Positions 22,319 through 34,120 are shown, counted from the first letter of the stretch. The stretch: DNA of 64,000 nucleotides from Dallia pectoralis (GCA_029465975.1 CM055749.1:15190470-15254469); one strand, 5' to 3'. Program-made: numbers and translations. Notes: a model not told the origin generated them from the letters alone.

Positions 22319-24419
22319 AGACTACACCAGGCTGTATAATGTTTGTTTTTATTGCTTGTGTTAACAATACATTTTAACGGAACGCAGAGCACACTTTCAG
22401 AACTGCGTGGCTTATCCATACAATTTATAGAAATAATGATTTATTATAATTGCAACAGAATTGAGCCTGGATTGTCATGAACGATATTTTGCAAATTGGA
22501 TTGCACGTGTGTTTCTGCGAGCATTTACTGTGTGCTTGCCTGAGTGTAGACTGATATTTGTCGAGATGCAATTTCATATTTCAGACATGTTTAGAGAAAT
22601 AAAAAGTTAATATTATGCTTGGCACAGAACAGAACCATACACTGTATATGTTTTGTTAAAAACGGCAACATTTAAGTACTTGGCTGCTCACAACAAGGAT
22701 CTGAACCAGATAACCGTGGATAATTATCACAACTTCAATAATATTCAGCGACTCAGCATTTCATTACGGCCCTGCGCATATTTTGTTTAAAGTCCCTTTG
22801 ATTGTGTTTGACTTGAGCAGTAACCAAACCCGTTGGACCTGGTTCTATCTGCGCTTGCCTTTAACTCAAACCAACACTGCTTATGTTCAGTGTGGCATCT
22901 GGCTTTCACATTACATTTGAGGCTGGCTTTTTGAGGTGCCTCTGAAATGTGTTGGAATTAAATTAAAACCGGCTCCACGCCTTGGCAAACTGGACACTTT
23001 CCAAAAGTGCATTTCACACACCATAAACACTAGAGAAATGTTTAAACATATCATAACCTAAAAGGCCACAGCCGGCATTTTCAGATTTGTCGGGCAGCGG
23101 CGTGCATTTAAACAACCCCCCCAAAAAATAACAAGCTGTTTTGCATTTGAAAGAAAGAGGGAGACACTAAATTCATCTGAATTTATGGCTATGGAAATCT
23201 AAAGGTTTATTTTTTTTCATATTTCACATCTTCACAGTATTTCAAATTGACTTCAAGATTGCTTCAGTCGTGCCAGCTAGATAGCCCTCTGGAAGATGCT
23301 GAATACATTACTGTAAATGATGACTGCAATGATTAAAATTCACACGAACGAGAGAAAGTAGATATATTAGTCGTCGGAAAGTAATTGAGATGTAAATGTA
23401 GAGTAGATGTATACAGTAGTCTCACTTCTCAGCATCGGCTTCGGGAACTTGTTATCGGAGCGTTGTCATAATCCTCTGTTTCAATTAACACCACAGCTTA
23501 CGTGGTGAGCTGCACACCAACAATCTAATTACATTTCTTCAGCTTGTTTATGCTGTGCCCAATTCAATCAGATGAACAAAACCAGCAGGGAGAAAGAATA
23601 TGATTACTATCACAGCATCCACAAAACCACTGTAGGTGTTCACACACAATGTATTCCCGTAAAAATAAAACAGTGCCGTGTCTCCGAACCGCAAAAGCAC
23701 AGAATGTTTTGAGGTATATTTCTCAACAGTCTGGCCTGTAAATCCTCCAAATCCATTCATAATATCGCAATATCAAATTGGGTTATCAAACTGGGGTTCA
23801 CATCAGGTTTACCCCTCTGGCGAAGTCTTAAAAACAAATGCTTCCTAAGCCGTAGAGTCCATATCAAATAACAGCCAGCTGCACTCAAGAAGTTTCGCAG
23901 TAAGCTTAAGGTAAAGTGGTGTACAATGGGACAGCAAAAATTATTCTAGAATATATAACAAATCTGGTAAAAATAAACAGGTTGGGACAGAGAGCACATT
24001 CACAACTCTGGCCAGGTATTTTTATTCCACATCAAATCTAATCCTGTGGGAAAATAAACAACATAAATGCTTCTAATAGCATTAAAGGCCTGAGAAAATA
24101 TGTCTGGAGGGTAAGAGAGAGAGTACTTATCTTAACCATGGTTAAACACACTGAACTATTAATGCATCTGGGCGTGAGATGTCTATGACCAGTAGTTGTA
24201 AATAGTGGAATCTGGATAACACTAGTCAGGGTTAATGGTGATAAATATGGCCTGACGTATCACTGGTTAACATGGTGGGTCACTAGAACATTCTTTACAA
24301 CCAACCCCTCTACTATTGTGACAACATTGAGCCCTCACTAGAATTTGTTAATACCAACGGGTAAACCACAATTAAGCATCAACTTGTTCTTCTTGTTCAA
24401 CTTGTTGATGTGTGCTCTT
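22319..24419. other. no gene seen
   Basis: Unique AT-rich DNA. No exon-like frame or recognisable repeat was found. Confidence 0.4.
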
Positions 24420-24496
24420 TCGGACTCAGACTGGGTGTTTGTAAAAGCACTTTGTGACAATTGTGTTGTAAAAAGTGCTGTATGAAAAAAATTAAT
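24420..24496 (+). mobile_element. short LINE/SINE-type 3' tail
   Basis: The run gactgggtgtttgtaaaagc then actttgtgacaattgtgttg resembles 44840-44925 closely, where it ends in ATTGATTGATTG. Shared tails of this kind are typical 3' ends of truncated non-LTR retroposons. Confidence 0.5.
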
Positions 24497-24837
24497 CTGA
24501 GATATTAGGATTTAAAGTCCTAAAGCGATGTATGTGTCCCTAAATGCGGCAGCAGAAGCACAATTGAATTAAAACCATTAAAGGCATTTAATATGGATGT
24601 ACATATTTAAAAACTTTACCTCGTCTGGCCTGTTATGTCTTTTTGTTTTACATCACGATGAGGGCAGTGCATGTGCCACCCATCTATAGTATCTTTTTAT
24701 GGGGACAAACTGAAACAACAGGTCTTAGCAAATGACACTGCATTTGTCTGGAGGGGGATTAAACATATAACATATTACAAATGCAAATCACCAGAGGCTA
24801 CTGACGATCATCGACATAAACCAGTTTTACTGCAGAT

Positions 24838-25780
24838 TTGAGAGCAGTCCTGTCTGCAAACCATCACCTGCAGTCCTCGATCAACAATCTGTCTATACTG
24901 GAGAGGGACGTTAACAGAGTCAAGAGTCAAAACCCAAGGAAGGCAGCTGGTACTGATGGAGTCTCTACCTCCACCCTCAAGCACTGTGCTGACCAGCTAT
25001 CTGCTGTGTTCACAGACATTTACAATGAATAATTTGAGTCATGCAGCATCCCAGCCTGCTTCAAGTCCTCCATCATCCCAGTCCCCAAGAAACCAAAGAT
25101 CACAGGGCTAAATAACTACAGACCAGTTGCCCGGACCTCTGTGGTTATAAAGTCATTTGAGCGCCTGGTGCCGTCACACCTTCAGACCATCACTGATCCA
25201 ATACTAGACCCACTGCAGTTTGCCTACAGAGCCAACAGGTCTGTGGACGACACGATCAACATGGCTCTCCACGTCATTCTCCAGCATCTTGACACCCCTG
25301 GAACCTGTGCCAGAATCGTGTTTGTGGACTTCAGCTCTACGTTTAACACCATAATCCCAGCTCTTCTCCAGGATAATCTCTCCACCATGGGAGTGCCCCT
25401 TGTCAGTATGTAAGTGGATCATAGACTTTCTCTCCAACAGGAGGCAGCAGGTGAGGTTGGGGAAACACCTGTCGAACCCTTTGACCATCAGCACTGGTTC
25501 CCCTCAGGGTTACGTCCTGTCCCCTCTACTCTCCTCTCTGTACACCAACAACTGCACCTCCAGTCACCACTCTGTCAAACTTCGGAAGTTTGCAGATGAC
25601 ACCACCCTCATGGGTCTTATCTCTGATGGGAGCGAGACGCCCACAGGGGGGAAATCGACCGGCTGGTGTCCTGGTGCACTCTCAACAATTTAAAAAGATA
25701 GGACTAAGGGACTATTTAGAATTGTCCCCACTGCCAAAACATCTCACCACAAGAACAGCTTCTTCCTCACTGTGGTGAGT
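24838..25780 (+). mobile_element. non-LTR retrotransposon fragment, reverse transcriptase region
   Basis: Encodes the finger and palm of a LINE reverse transcriptase in broken frames: PRKAAGTDGVS at about 24940, then PVPKKPKITGLNNYRPVA, then LQFAYRANRSVDDTINMAL and the catalytic FVDFSS at about 25320. The frame shifts near 25400, where DFLSNRRQQVRLG and SPQG continue, to the second catalytic motif FADD at about 25590. A TGA/TAA at about 25030 and the frameshift make it inactive. No endonuclease domain is present upstream, so it is 5'-truncated. The motif wording resembles fish L2/Maui-like LINEs; the clade call is from memory. Confidence 0.85.
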
Positions 25781-26026
25781 CTAAGCACTAGACTACCCTT
25801 AGTAAATTACCCACATTACAAATGTGGACTTTTAATAGTAGCCACTAACTTAACCTCAAAGTTCAATAGTACACACAGGTACTAAGTCATTATTCAAAGT
25901 AAGAAACAATGCGACGCAGCGCAGAATAACTCTTCCTCAAACTGGGAAGGTAAATGTATCGACAGCTCACACAGACATGTAACATCAAATAATTGCAAAC
26001 AAAGACATGACCAAACACAAGTCCAA

Positions 26027-28624
26027 ACATCTCCTAATGGACACCAGGTGTAGTGATGATGAGACTGAATATAATGTGATGGGGAGGAGATGGACACCAG
26101 GTGTAGTGATGAGACTGAACATAACGTGATGGGGAGGAGATGGACACCAGGTGTAGTGATGAGACTGAACATAATGTGATGGAGAGGAGATGGACACCAG
26201 GTGTAGTGATGAGACTGAACATAATGTGATGGAGAGGAGATGGACACCAGGTGTAGTGATGAGACTGAACATAATGTGATGGAGGAGAAGATGGACACCA
26301 GGTGTAGTGATGAGACTGAACATAATGTGATGGGGAGGAGATGGACACCAGGTGTAGTGATGAGACTGAACATAATGTGATGAAGAGGAGATGGACACCA
26401 GGTGTAGTGATGAGACTGAACATAATGTGATGGAGAGGAGATGGACACCAGGTGTAGTGATGAGACTGAACATAATGTGATGGGGTGGAGATGGACACCA
26501 GGTGTAGTGATGAGACTGAACATAATGTGATTGGGAGGAGATGGACACCAGGTGTAGTGATGAGACTGAACATAATGTGATGGGGAGGAGATGGACACCA
26601 GGTGTAGTGATGAGACTGAACATAATGTGATGGAGGAGGAGATGGACACCAGGTGTAGTGATGAGACTGAACATAATGTGATGGAGAGGAGATGGACACC
26701 AGGTGTAGTGATGAGACTGAACATAATGTGATGGAGAGGAGATGGACACCAGGTGTAGTGATGAGACTGAACATAATGTGATGGGGAGGAGATGGACACC
26801 AGGTGTAGTGATGATGAGACTGAACATAATGTGATGGGGAGGAGATGGACACCAGGTGTAGTGATGAGACTGAACATAATGTGATGGAGGAGGAGATGGA
26901 CACCAGGTGTAGTGATGAGACTGAACATAATGTGATGGAGAGGAGATGGACACCAGGTGTAGTGATGAGACTGAACATAATGTGATGGAGGAGATGGACA
27001 CCAGGTGTAGTGATGATGAGACTGAACATAATGTGATGGAGAGGAGATGGACACCAGGTGTAGTGATGATGAGACTGAACATAATGTGATGGGGAGGAGA
27101 TGGACACCAGGTGTAGTGATGAGACTGAACATAATGTGATGGGGAGGAGATGGACACCAGGTGTAGTGATGAGACTGAACATAATGTGATGGGGAGGAGA
27201 TGGACACCAGGTGTAGTGATGATGAGACTGAACATAATGTGATGGGGAGGAGATGGACACCAGGTGTAGTGATGAGACTGAACATAATGTGATGGGGAGG
27301 AGAGGGACACCAGGTGTAGTGATGAGACTGAACATAATGTGATGGGGTGGAGATGGACACCAGGTGTAGTGATGAGACTGAACATAATGTGATGGAGGAG
27401 ATGGACACCAGGTGTAGTGATGAGACTGAACATAATGTGATGGAGGAGGAGATGGACACCAGGTGTAGTGATGAGACTGAACATAATGTGATGGGGTGGA
27501 GATGGACACCAGGTGTAGTGATGAGACTGAACATAATGTGATGGGGAGGAGATGGACACCAGGTGTAGTGATGAGACTGAACATAATGTGATGGAGGAGG
27601 AGATGGACACCAGGTGTAGTGATGAGACTGAACATAATGTGATGGAGAGGAGATGGACACCAGGTGTAGTGATGAGACTGAACATAATGTGATGGAGAGG
27701 AGATGGACACCAGGTGTAGTGATGAGACTGAACATAATGTGATGGGGAGGAGATGGACACCAGGTGTAGTGATGAGACTGAACATAATGTGATGGAGAGG
27801 AGATGGACACCAGGTGTAGTGATGATGAGACTGAACATAATGTGATGGAGGAGGAGATGGACACCAGGTGTAGTGATGAGACTGAACATAATGTGATGGA
27901 GAGGAGATGGACACCAGGTGTAGTGATGAGACTGAACATAATGTGATAGGGAGGAGATGGACACCAGGTGTAGTGATGAGACTGAACATAATGTGATGGG
28001 GAGGAGATGGACACCAGGTGTAGTGATGATGAGACTGAACATAATGTGATGGAGAGGAGATGGACACCAGGTGTAGTGATGATGAGACTGAATATAATGT
28101 GATGGGGAGGAGATGGACACCAGGTGTAGTGATGAGACTGAACATAATGTGATGGGGAGGAGATGGACACCAGGTGTAGTGATGAGACTGAACATAATGT
28201 GATGGAGGAGGAGATGGACACCAGGTGTAGTGATGAGACTGAACATAATGTGATGAAGAGGAGATGGACACCAGGTGTAGTGATGAGACTGAACATAATG
28301 TGATGGGGAGGAGATGGACACCAGGTGTAGTGATGAGACTGAACATAATGTGATGGGGAGGAGATGGACACCAGGTGTAGTGATGATGAGACTGAACATA
28401 ATGTGATGGGGAGGAGATGGACACCAGGTGTAGTGATGAGACTGAACATAATGTGATGGAGAGGAGATGGACACCAGGTGTAGTTATGATGAGACTGAAC
28501 ATAATGTGATGGAGAGGAGATGGACACCAGGTGTAGTGATGATGAGACTGAACATAATGTGATGAAGAGGAGAGGGACACCAGGTGTAGTGATGAGACTG
28601 AACATAATGTGATGGGGAGGAGAT
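26027..28624. repeat. 50-bp minisatellite, 2.6 kb
   Basis: About 51 tandem copies of a 50-bp unit beginning gatggacaccaggtgtagtg, then atgagactgaacataatgtg and atggggagga. Length variants come from GAT insertions (gatgatgag) and from GGA slippage at the unit junction. Each unit carries the imperfect palindrome ACACCAGGTGT. Three minus-strand frames of over 800 codons exist only because the unit has no stop in any minus frame; they are not genes. Confidence 0.97.
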
Positions 28625-29188
28625 GCGATAGCAGCTAGAAAGCCGGCGAGGACGACGGTCGGAACCTGCCTGCAGGAGGAGCTATAACACCATAAAAAAT
28701 AAACAATATAAAACCGTTTTTACACCAGCAGCTGTTACAAAGTGTTGATTCAGACACCGAAAATGAAAAAACATAATACTATCGAAACCAGAAATGAAAC
28801 ATAGATTTGAGCCAGAACATTTTTTATGTTTGGATACATTAATGTTTTTGCAAGTTCAAATGACTAGCGATTGAATAAATTCAGTAGGGTTTTCTAATGA
28901 TCAACTAGCCATTTAAAATGATAAACTTGAATTAGCAAACACAATGTGCAATTGTAACACTGAAGTGATGGTTACTGAGAACGGGCCTCTGTACGCCTGT
29001 GTAGATATTTTATTAAAACTCAGCCTTTTCCATCTACAATAGTCCTTTACTTTCCCATTGTAAACACAGTATTTCTGATTGATTTGATGTTATTTTATTG
29101 GACCAAATATTTGCTTTTGTTCAAAAATAAGGACATTTTGAACGGAGGACTTTTGAACGGTTGTGTATGTTTCATAAACAAACATAGC

Positions 29189-29224
<36 letters not shown>

Positions 29225-30360
29225 TGCACTGTGTAAGATGCATGTTTTCTTACAAAATACTATTACAGTATGGCAGTAGACTTACAGTATGGCAGTAGAC
29301 TTTCCTCTCCATGTGAAGTCAAGATGCTCAGTGGAAAGATCTAAAGCTGATGACTTCCAGCAGCATTACAGGGACGTCATATTTACACACATTGGCATAG
29401 ACATTGGGAGTGAAATTACATTTTACAGTAGGGAGCAGGAAAGAGAAAGCTGAAATTAAAAAGATAGAGAGAGCACCTATAAATCTAGCTGCCATTTGAC
29501 ATTAGGGGCAGACTGCACACACACACGAACACCTACAAAACTTTGCTTTCTATAATGGATTGCAGGCCAGTGTGTGTGTGATCAACAGGCTCCAGCTTCC
29601 CGTCTGCAGGACCACCTACCCAGACTGGAAAACAGGTCAAGCACCTGGAAGTGGTCAGGGTGGCTAGAGGCAACAAACGCTGGGTAATTAGGACTGGCCA
29701 TTACCAAAGACGCGGTCCACCACCACTGTTAGTGAGCGTGTGCGTGCATCCCTACATGTGTGTGTGTGTGTGTGTCTGTGTGTCTGTCTGAGTCGGTTTA
29801 TGTATATTAAACTGATGTATTCGCAGACCACCCCTCAGCCCGTACATACCACCATGTTAAATACACTGCCACACACAGACTAACTCCTGTTTGCTTAGGC
29901 AGGAGGAGAGTGGATGTGGAGTGGAGTTTAGAACCGGAAGTGTTATTTAAAAGAATATAAAACCAGAAGAGTTGGGCATGATTATACCAGTGTAAGTGGA
30001 GAAATATCCACGTCCAGTCATTAGGATTTGTGATATAAAGGGCTCTTTGTGTTTGTGTTTTTCACTTCATGTTTCTCCTGTGTGAGTGCGCTGGAATTTG
30101 AAAGGATGTATTGCATGGCATATGGCTTGTGGAACGTAGTGTTTGATCAGAAAAATATAAACGTTACCTGTATTGCGCCAAACATTTGAGCTTGACAAAA
30201 GAACATTAGATATTCTGGAAGTGGGTAGAGTTAGGGACATGTTTGTTTTCCTGATTTCTAGATGTGAATTTAAAAGCATGAGCTAAATAAAAAATAGCTA
30301 AAATGTAATTTCATAATAACTGATCTTTTTCAGAAACAGCGATTGGGGTTGCAGTCAAAT
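28625..30360. other. no gene seen; short CA and GT tracts
   Basis: Unique AT-rich DNA with a CA tract at about 29196-29222 and a GT tract at 29758-29776. It ends at CAAAT (30356-30360), the left target duplication of the next element. Confidence 0.45.
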
Positions 30361-30768
30361 TGTCACGACTGGCTCCCAGGCAGGTAGCACAGGTAGCAGG
30401 TAACGGACACAGGCGCAGAGAATTCTATTAATAATGTCTTTATTTCAAGACTCGGGCCGAACACTTCGGGTCTCGCACAAAAGAAGCACACAGAAGACCG
30501 TTTCGGTCACCGGATCAAACACTGGAGAAATACCGAAACGTACCCCATCGGTACGTACAGTCAAGCATGACATAAATAATGTTCCCACAAAGCAGACAGA
30601 GAAACCCCAGACTTAAATACATGCCTAATTGGCAAACCAGGCACAGGTGAGGACAGAGCACAGCTGCTGTCACTGTCCTTGATTGTCTCTCTCCTCGCCG
30701 ACAAGGGGGAAGTGCCAATACGGGCCATAGAGGAAGGTAGAGGGAGGGATAGACCTCAGGTCCTCACA
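30361..30768 (-). repeat. 3' LTR (minus sense), 408 bp
   Basis: On the minus strand it starts TGTGAGGACC and ends CGTGACA. TATTTAAG is at 30612-30619, the predicted transcript start is near 30588 and AATAAA is at 30439-30444. It appears identical to 33317-33724. Confidence 0.9.
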
Positions 30769-30889
30769 GTACCCCCCCCTCTATGCGCTGCACCTGCAGC
30801 GCCAAACATCCCACGGGCAGGGCAGAGAGAACCGGTCTCGGGCAGGGCAGAGAGAACTGGTCGGGCAGAAACAGGTCTGGAGGTCGACC

Positions 30890-31078
30890 CGGCAGAGACG
30901 GGTCGGGAGGTCGCCCCGGCGGATGTAGGTCGGGAGGTCGCCCCGGCGGATGCAGGTCGGGAGGTCGCCCCGGCGGATGCAGGTCGGGAGGTCGCCCCGG
31001 CGGATGCAGGTCGGGAGGTCGCCCTGGCGGATGCAGGTCGGGAGGTCGCCCCGGCGGATGCAGGTCGGGAGGTCGACC
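30890..31078. repeat. 27-bp coding minisatellite
   Basis: About seven copies of ggtcgccccggcggatgcag plus gtcggga. In minus sense it reads PPGRPPDLH. It lies within the LTR element. Confidence 0.9.
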
Positions 31079-31639
31079 GGGCGGAGACCTGGGCACAGTC
31101 TTACGCCTGGGCAGAGTCTTAGGCTGGAAACCAGGCTCAGGCAGGATCATGGGCTCGGGCAGGGTCACGGGCTCAGGGACTGGGGCAGACTCGGGGACTG
31201 GGACAGACACAGGCATGACAGTGGAACCGGGCATAGAGGCACAAACGAGAACGGGCACAGAGCCACGGACGGGAACAGAAGGAGAGACACGGACGGGAGC
31301 AGGACCAGAGACAAGGACGGGACCGGGATGAGAGACAAGGACGGGACCGGGATGAGAGACAAGGACGGGACCGGGAACGAAGACAAGGACGGGGACGGGT
31401 GAAGGGCCGAATGCGGGGGCGGAGCTAAAGGCGGAGGTCGAGCAAGGGACGGAGGTCGGAGCAGGACGGGCGAAGCGACGGGTACAAGGACGGGATCGAA
31501 GAGGGGGACTAGGACGGGATCGAAGAGGGGGACTAGGACGGGATCGGGGACAGTGAGTGGGACGGGAACGACGACAGTGGAAAGGACGGGATCGGAGACA
31601 GTGACAAGGACGGGACCGAGGACAGGTACACTGGAGATG

Positions 31640-31880
31640 GGGACGGGCTCGGAGACGGGGACGGGCTCGGAGACGGGGACGGGCTCGGAGACGGGCTCGG
31701 AGACGGGCTCGGAGACGGGCTCGGAGACGGGGAAGGGCTCGGAGACGGGGAAGGGCTCGGAGACGGGGAAGGGCTCCGAGACGGGGAAGGGTTCCGAGAC
31801 GGGGAAGGGTTCCGAGACGGGGAAGGGCTCAGAGACGGGGAAGGGCTCAGAGACGGGGGAAGGGCTCAGAGACGGGGAAG
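31640..31880. repeat. 18-bp (6/12-bp) minisatellite
   Basis: Repeats of gagacggggaagggctcg with shorter variants (gagacgggctcg). They encode SEPFPV in minus sense. Confidence 0.9.
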
Positions 31881-32312
31881 GGCTCACAGGGTGCGGAGAC
31901 AGGCTCACAGGGTGCGGAGACAGGCTCACAGGGTGCGGAGACAGGCTCACAGGGTGCGGAGACAGGCTCACAGGGGGCGGAGACAGGCTCACAGGGGGCG
32001 GAGACAGGCTCACAGGGGGCGGAGACAGGCTCACAGGGGGCGGGGGCGGAGACAGGCTCACAGGGGGCGGAGACAGGCTCACAGGGGGCGGAGACAGGCT
32101 CACAGGGGCGGAGACAGGCTCACAGGGGGCGGAGACAGGCTCACAGGGGGCGGAGACAGGCTCACAGGGGGCGGAGACAGGCTCACAGGGAGCGGAGACA
32201 GGCTCACAGGGGGCGGAGACAGGCTCACAGGGGGCGGAGACAGGCTCACAGGGGGCGGAGACAGGCTCACAGGGGGCGGAGACAGGCTCACAGGGGGCGG
32301 AGACAGGCTCAG
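31880..32312. repeat. 21-bp minisatellite
   Basis: About twenty copies of ggctcacagggggcggagac plus a. They are multiples of three with a few odd-length units. In minus sense they read SLSPPPV. Confidence 0.92.
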
Positions 32313-32690
32313 GATACCGGTCAGGACACCGGTCAGGATACCGGTCTGGACACCGGTCAGGATACCGGTCAGGCTCAGGATACCGGTCAGGATACCGGTC
32401 AGGATACCGGTCAGGATACCGGTCAGGATACCGGTCAGGCTCAGGATACCGGTCAGGATACCGGTCAGGATACCGGTCAGGATACCGGTCAGGCTCAGGA
32501 TACCGGTCAGGATACCGGTCAGGATACCGGTCAGGCTCAGGATACCGGTCAGGATACCGGTGAGGATACCGGTCAGGATACCGGTCAGGCTCGGGATACC
32601 GGTCAGGATACCGGTCAGGCTCGGGTCAGGATACCGGTCAGGCTCGGGGTACCGGTCAGGCCCGGGGTACCGGTCAGGCTCAGGGTCGGC
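32313..32690. repeat. 12-bp minisatellite with BsaWI/AgeI-like core
   Basis: About thirty copies of ggataccggtca, with ggctca spacers every three to five units. Each contains the palindrome ACCGGT. In minus sense the array reads LTGI or DRYP according to frame. Confidence 0.92.
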
Positions 32691-32847
32691 AGGAGACCCA
32701 GTTTCGGGAAGGACAGAAAGACCGAACAGGACCTCCAATTCGGCCTCGGATCTGCCCCTCCCCCCCAAAAAAATTCCGGGGAATGTCCAGAAAAGGCAAT
32801 GGCTCTACCTTCGAGCGGGGTGTGGGCAGGTGACGATACGGCAACTC

Positions 32848-32960
32848 GGCAGCCATCTTGGGCTGCGGGGTGTCAACCCTCCAGGGTTGTGGAGTGGCAG
32901 CCATCTTAGGTTGCTGGGTGTCAACCCTCCTGGGCTGTGGAGTGGCGGCCATCTTGGCCC
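32848..32960 (-). promoter_or_regulatory. three YY1-like motifs in the interior of the element
   Basis: GCCATCTT occurs at 32852, 32900 and 32948, exactly 48 bp apart. Reverse-complemented this is AAGATGGC, a good match to the YY1 consensus AANATGGC. The same bases encode KMAA. Binding is inferred from sequence only. Confidence 0.35.
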
Positions 32961-33304
32961 GCGGGTTGCCAGGAAGAGCTCCGGGAGGTAATGCGGTGCT
33001 CAGCCGCCGGATGTAGGCATCCCAGCCGTACTCATCCTCCGACTCCTCCGACTCGTCCTCCCACTCCGACTCCGACTCCCACTCAGACTCCGACTCCCAC
33101 TCAGACTCCGACTCAGGGCTGAGTGGCTCTCTCCATGCCGCATGGCTCTATAGTTCACCGGTACCCAGATGGGTGGTGGGGCGGATGGTCGTGGAGGAAG
33201 AGGTGGTCCAGGTCGAAACGCGCACCGGCGAAGATCAGCCGGTACCACGGCAGACTGTTCATCTCTCCCTGAACAGCCTTTCCTTCTCTGCTGCGTCCCT
33301 CTTG

Positions 33305-33314
33305 GTGGGAACAT
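33305..33314 (-). promoter_or_regulatory. putative self-priming primer-binding site, minus element
   Basis: In minus sense ATGTTCCCAC begins two bases after the 5' LTR end (33317). It is the exact complement of GTGGGAACAT in the LTR (33535-33544). Its ATG is the ORF start. It does not begin TGG as tRNA-primed sites usually do. Confidence 0.65.
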
Positions 33315-33316
33315 AC

Positions 33317-33724
33317 TGTCACGACTGGCTCCCAGGCAGGTAGCACAGGTAGCAGGTAACGGACACAGGCGCAGAGAATTCTATTAATAATGTCTTTATT
33401 TCAAGACTCGGGCCGAACACTTCGGGTCTCGCACAAAAGAAGCACACAGAAGACCGTTTCGGTCACCGGATCAAACACTGGAGAAATACCGAAACGTACC
33501 CCATCGGTACGTACAGTCAAGCATGACATAAATAATGTTCCCACAAAGCAGACAGAGAAACCCCAGACTTAAATACATGCCTAATTGGCAAACCAGGCAC
33601 AGGTGAGGACAGAGCACAGCTGCTGTCACTGTCCTTGATTGTCTCTCTCCTCGCCGACAAGGGGGAAGTGCCAATACGGGCCATAGAGGAAGGTAGAGGG
33701 AGGGATAGACCTCAGGTCCTCACA
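33317..33724 (-). repeat. 5' LTR (minus sense), 408 bp
   Basis: Appears identical to 30361-30768. The promoter core TATTTAAG is at 33568-33575, and the right CAAAT duplication follows at 33725-33729. Confidence 0.9.
33535..33575 (-). promoter_or_regulatory. 5' LTR core promoter and predicted transcript start
   Basis: In minus sense TATTTAAG (33575-33568) is followed 31 nt on by GTGGGAACAT (33544-33535), the stretch complementary to the primer site. The spacing is that of a TATA-directed start. Confidence 0.6.
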
Positions 33725-34095
33725 CAAATACATGTTTGCTTCTGCTGTGTTCGCAGAACCTTGGCTGACAAAAAAAGCTAAAAAAAACTAGCTATCTTTC
33801 TCATAAGCAAATATTGCTCATATGCAAATTGTTTCATTTTCATACATTCACAGTGCCTTAAAATGTATTTGCTAATCTTTTATATACACAGTGTTGGGGG
33901 TAACGAGTTACAAAGTAACGGATTACAGTAACAATATTACTTTTTTTGGTAACGAATTAAAGTAACGCATTGCACAAAAATGATCGGTAACTACACTTCT
34001 TTACTAGACTATAGGAACGCGCTTTCCTGCGTTACCCAAGCCGTGTTTGACTGTGTGTAAAGTTATGATCTGTTATGTGGTGTGTGCATGCTGCC

Positions 34096-34120
34096 TGTGT
34101 GTGTGTGTGTGTGTGTGTGC
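34096..34120. repeat. (GT)n microsatellite
   Basis: About twelve GT units inside the hAT relic. Confidence 0.95.

Larger units (their letters stand above)
30764..33314 (-). pseudogene. low-complexity retroelement ORF, frame changes present
   Basis: The minus-strand ATG at 33314 lies in the primer site. The first frame (MFPPRGTQQRR, basic) runs to 33000. A second frame, open from 33147, carries an acidic ESESEW repeat, then DEYGWDAYIRRL, and three KMAATPQP-type units to about 32850. A T7G7 run (minus sense; 32760-32773) coincides with a shift into the frame of DRYPEPDRYP and then repeat-encoded LTGI, SLSPPPV, SEPFPV and PPGRPPDLH units. The last frame stops a few bases inside the 3' LTR. Either the copy is broken or frame is recoded; with identical LTRs, slippage in repeats or assembly error is also possible. 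Function unknown; position suggests a gag-like role. Confidence 0.5.
30361..33724 (-). mobile_element. young self-priming-type LTR retroelement, minus strand
   Basis: Two 408-bp LTRs (30361-30768 and 33317-33724) appear identical base for base. They are bounded by TG and CA, and CAAAT lies on each side (30356-30360 and 33725-33729). On the minus strand the run AGGGGGGGGTAC stands directly before the 3' LTR as a polypurine tract, which fixes the orientation. The 2.5-kb interior has only low-complexity frames and no pol motif. Identical LTRs plus a perfect duplication imply very recent insertion. The element must have been mobilised by proteins from elsewhere. It shares the layout of the 7.75-kb element: GGGGTAC before the LTR, ATG in the primer site, acidic segment, and KMAATP repeats. 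Confidence 0.9.

Noticed and set aside
25894..28605. Three overlapping minus-strand frames of 829-903 codons
   Set aside because: They lie wholly in the 50-bp array. The unit has no stop in any minus frame, so all three registers stay open. The translations are periodic and interconvertible, and no promoter or domain is present.
31553..32991. Plus-strand frames of 336-366 codons (GDRLTGG, YRSG)
   Set aside because: Antisense to the orientation fixed by the polypurine tract, promoter and primer site of the minus-strand LTR element.
30434..33572. Duplicated 60-codon gene at 30434-30616 and 33390-33572
   Set aside because: The two identical frames are simply the two LTRs of one retroelement read in antisense.
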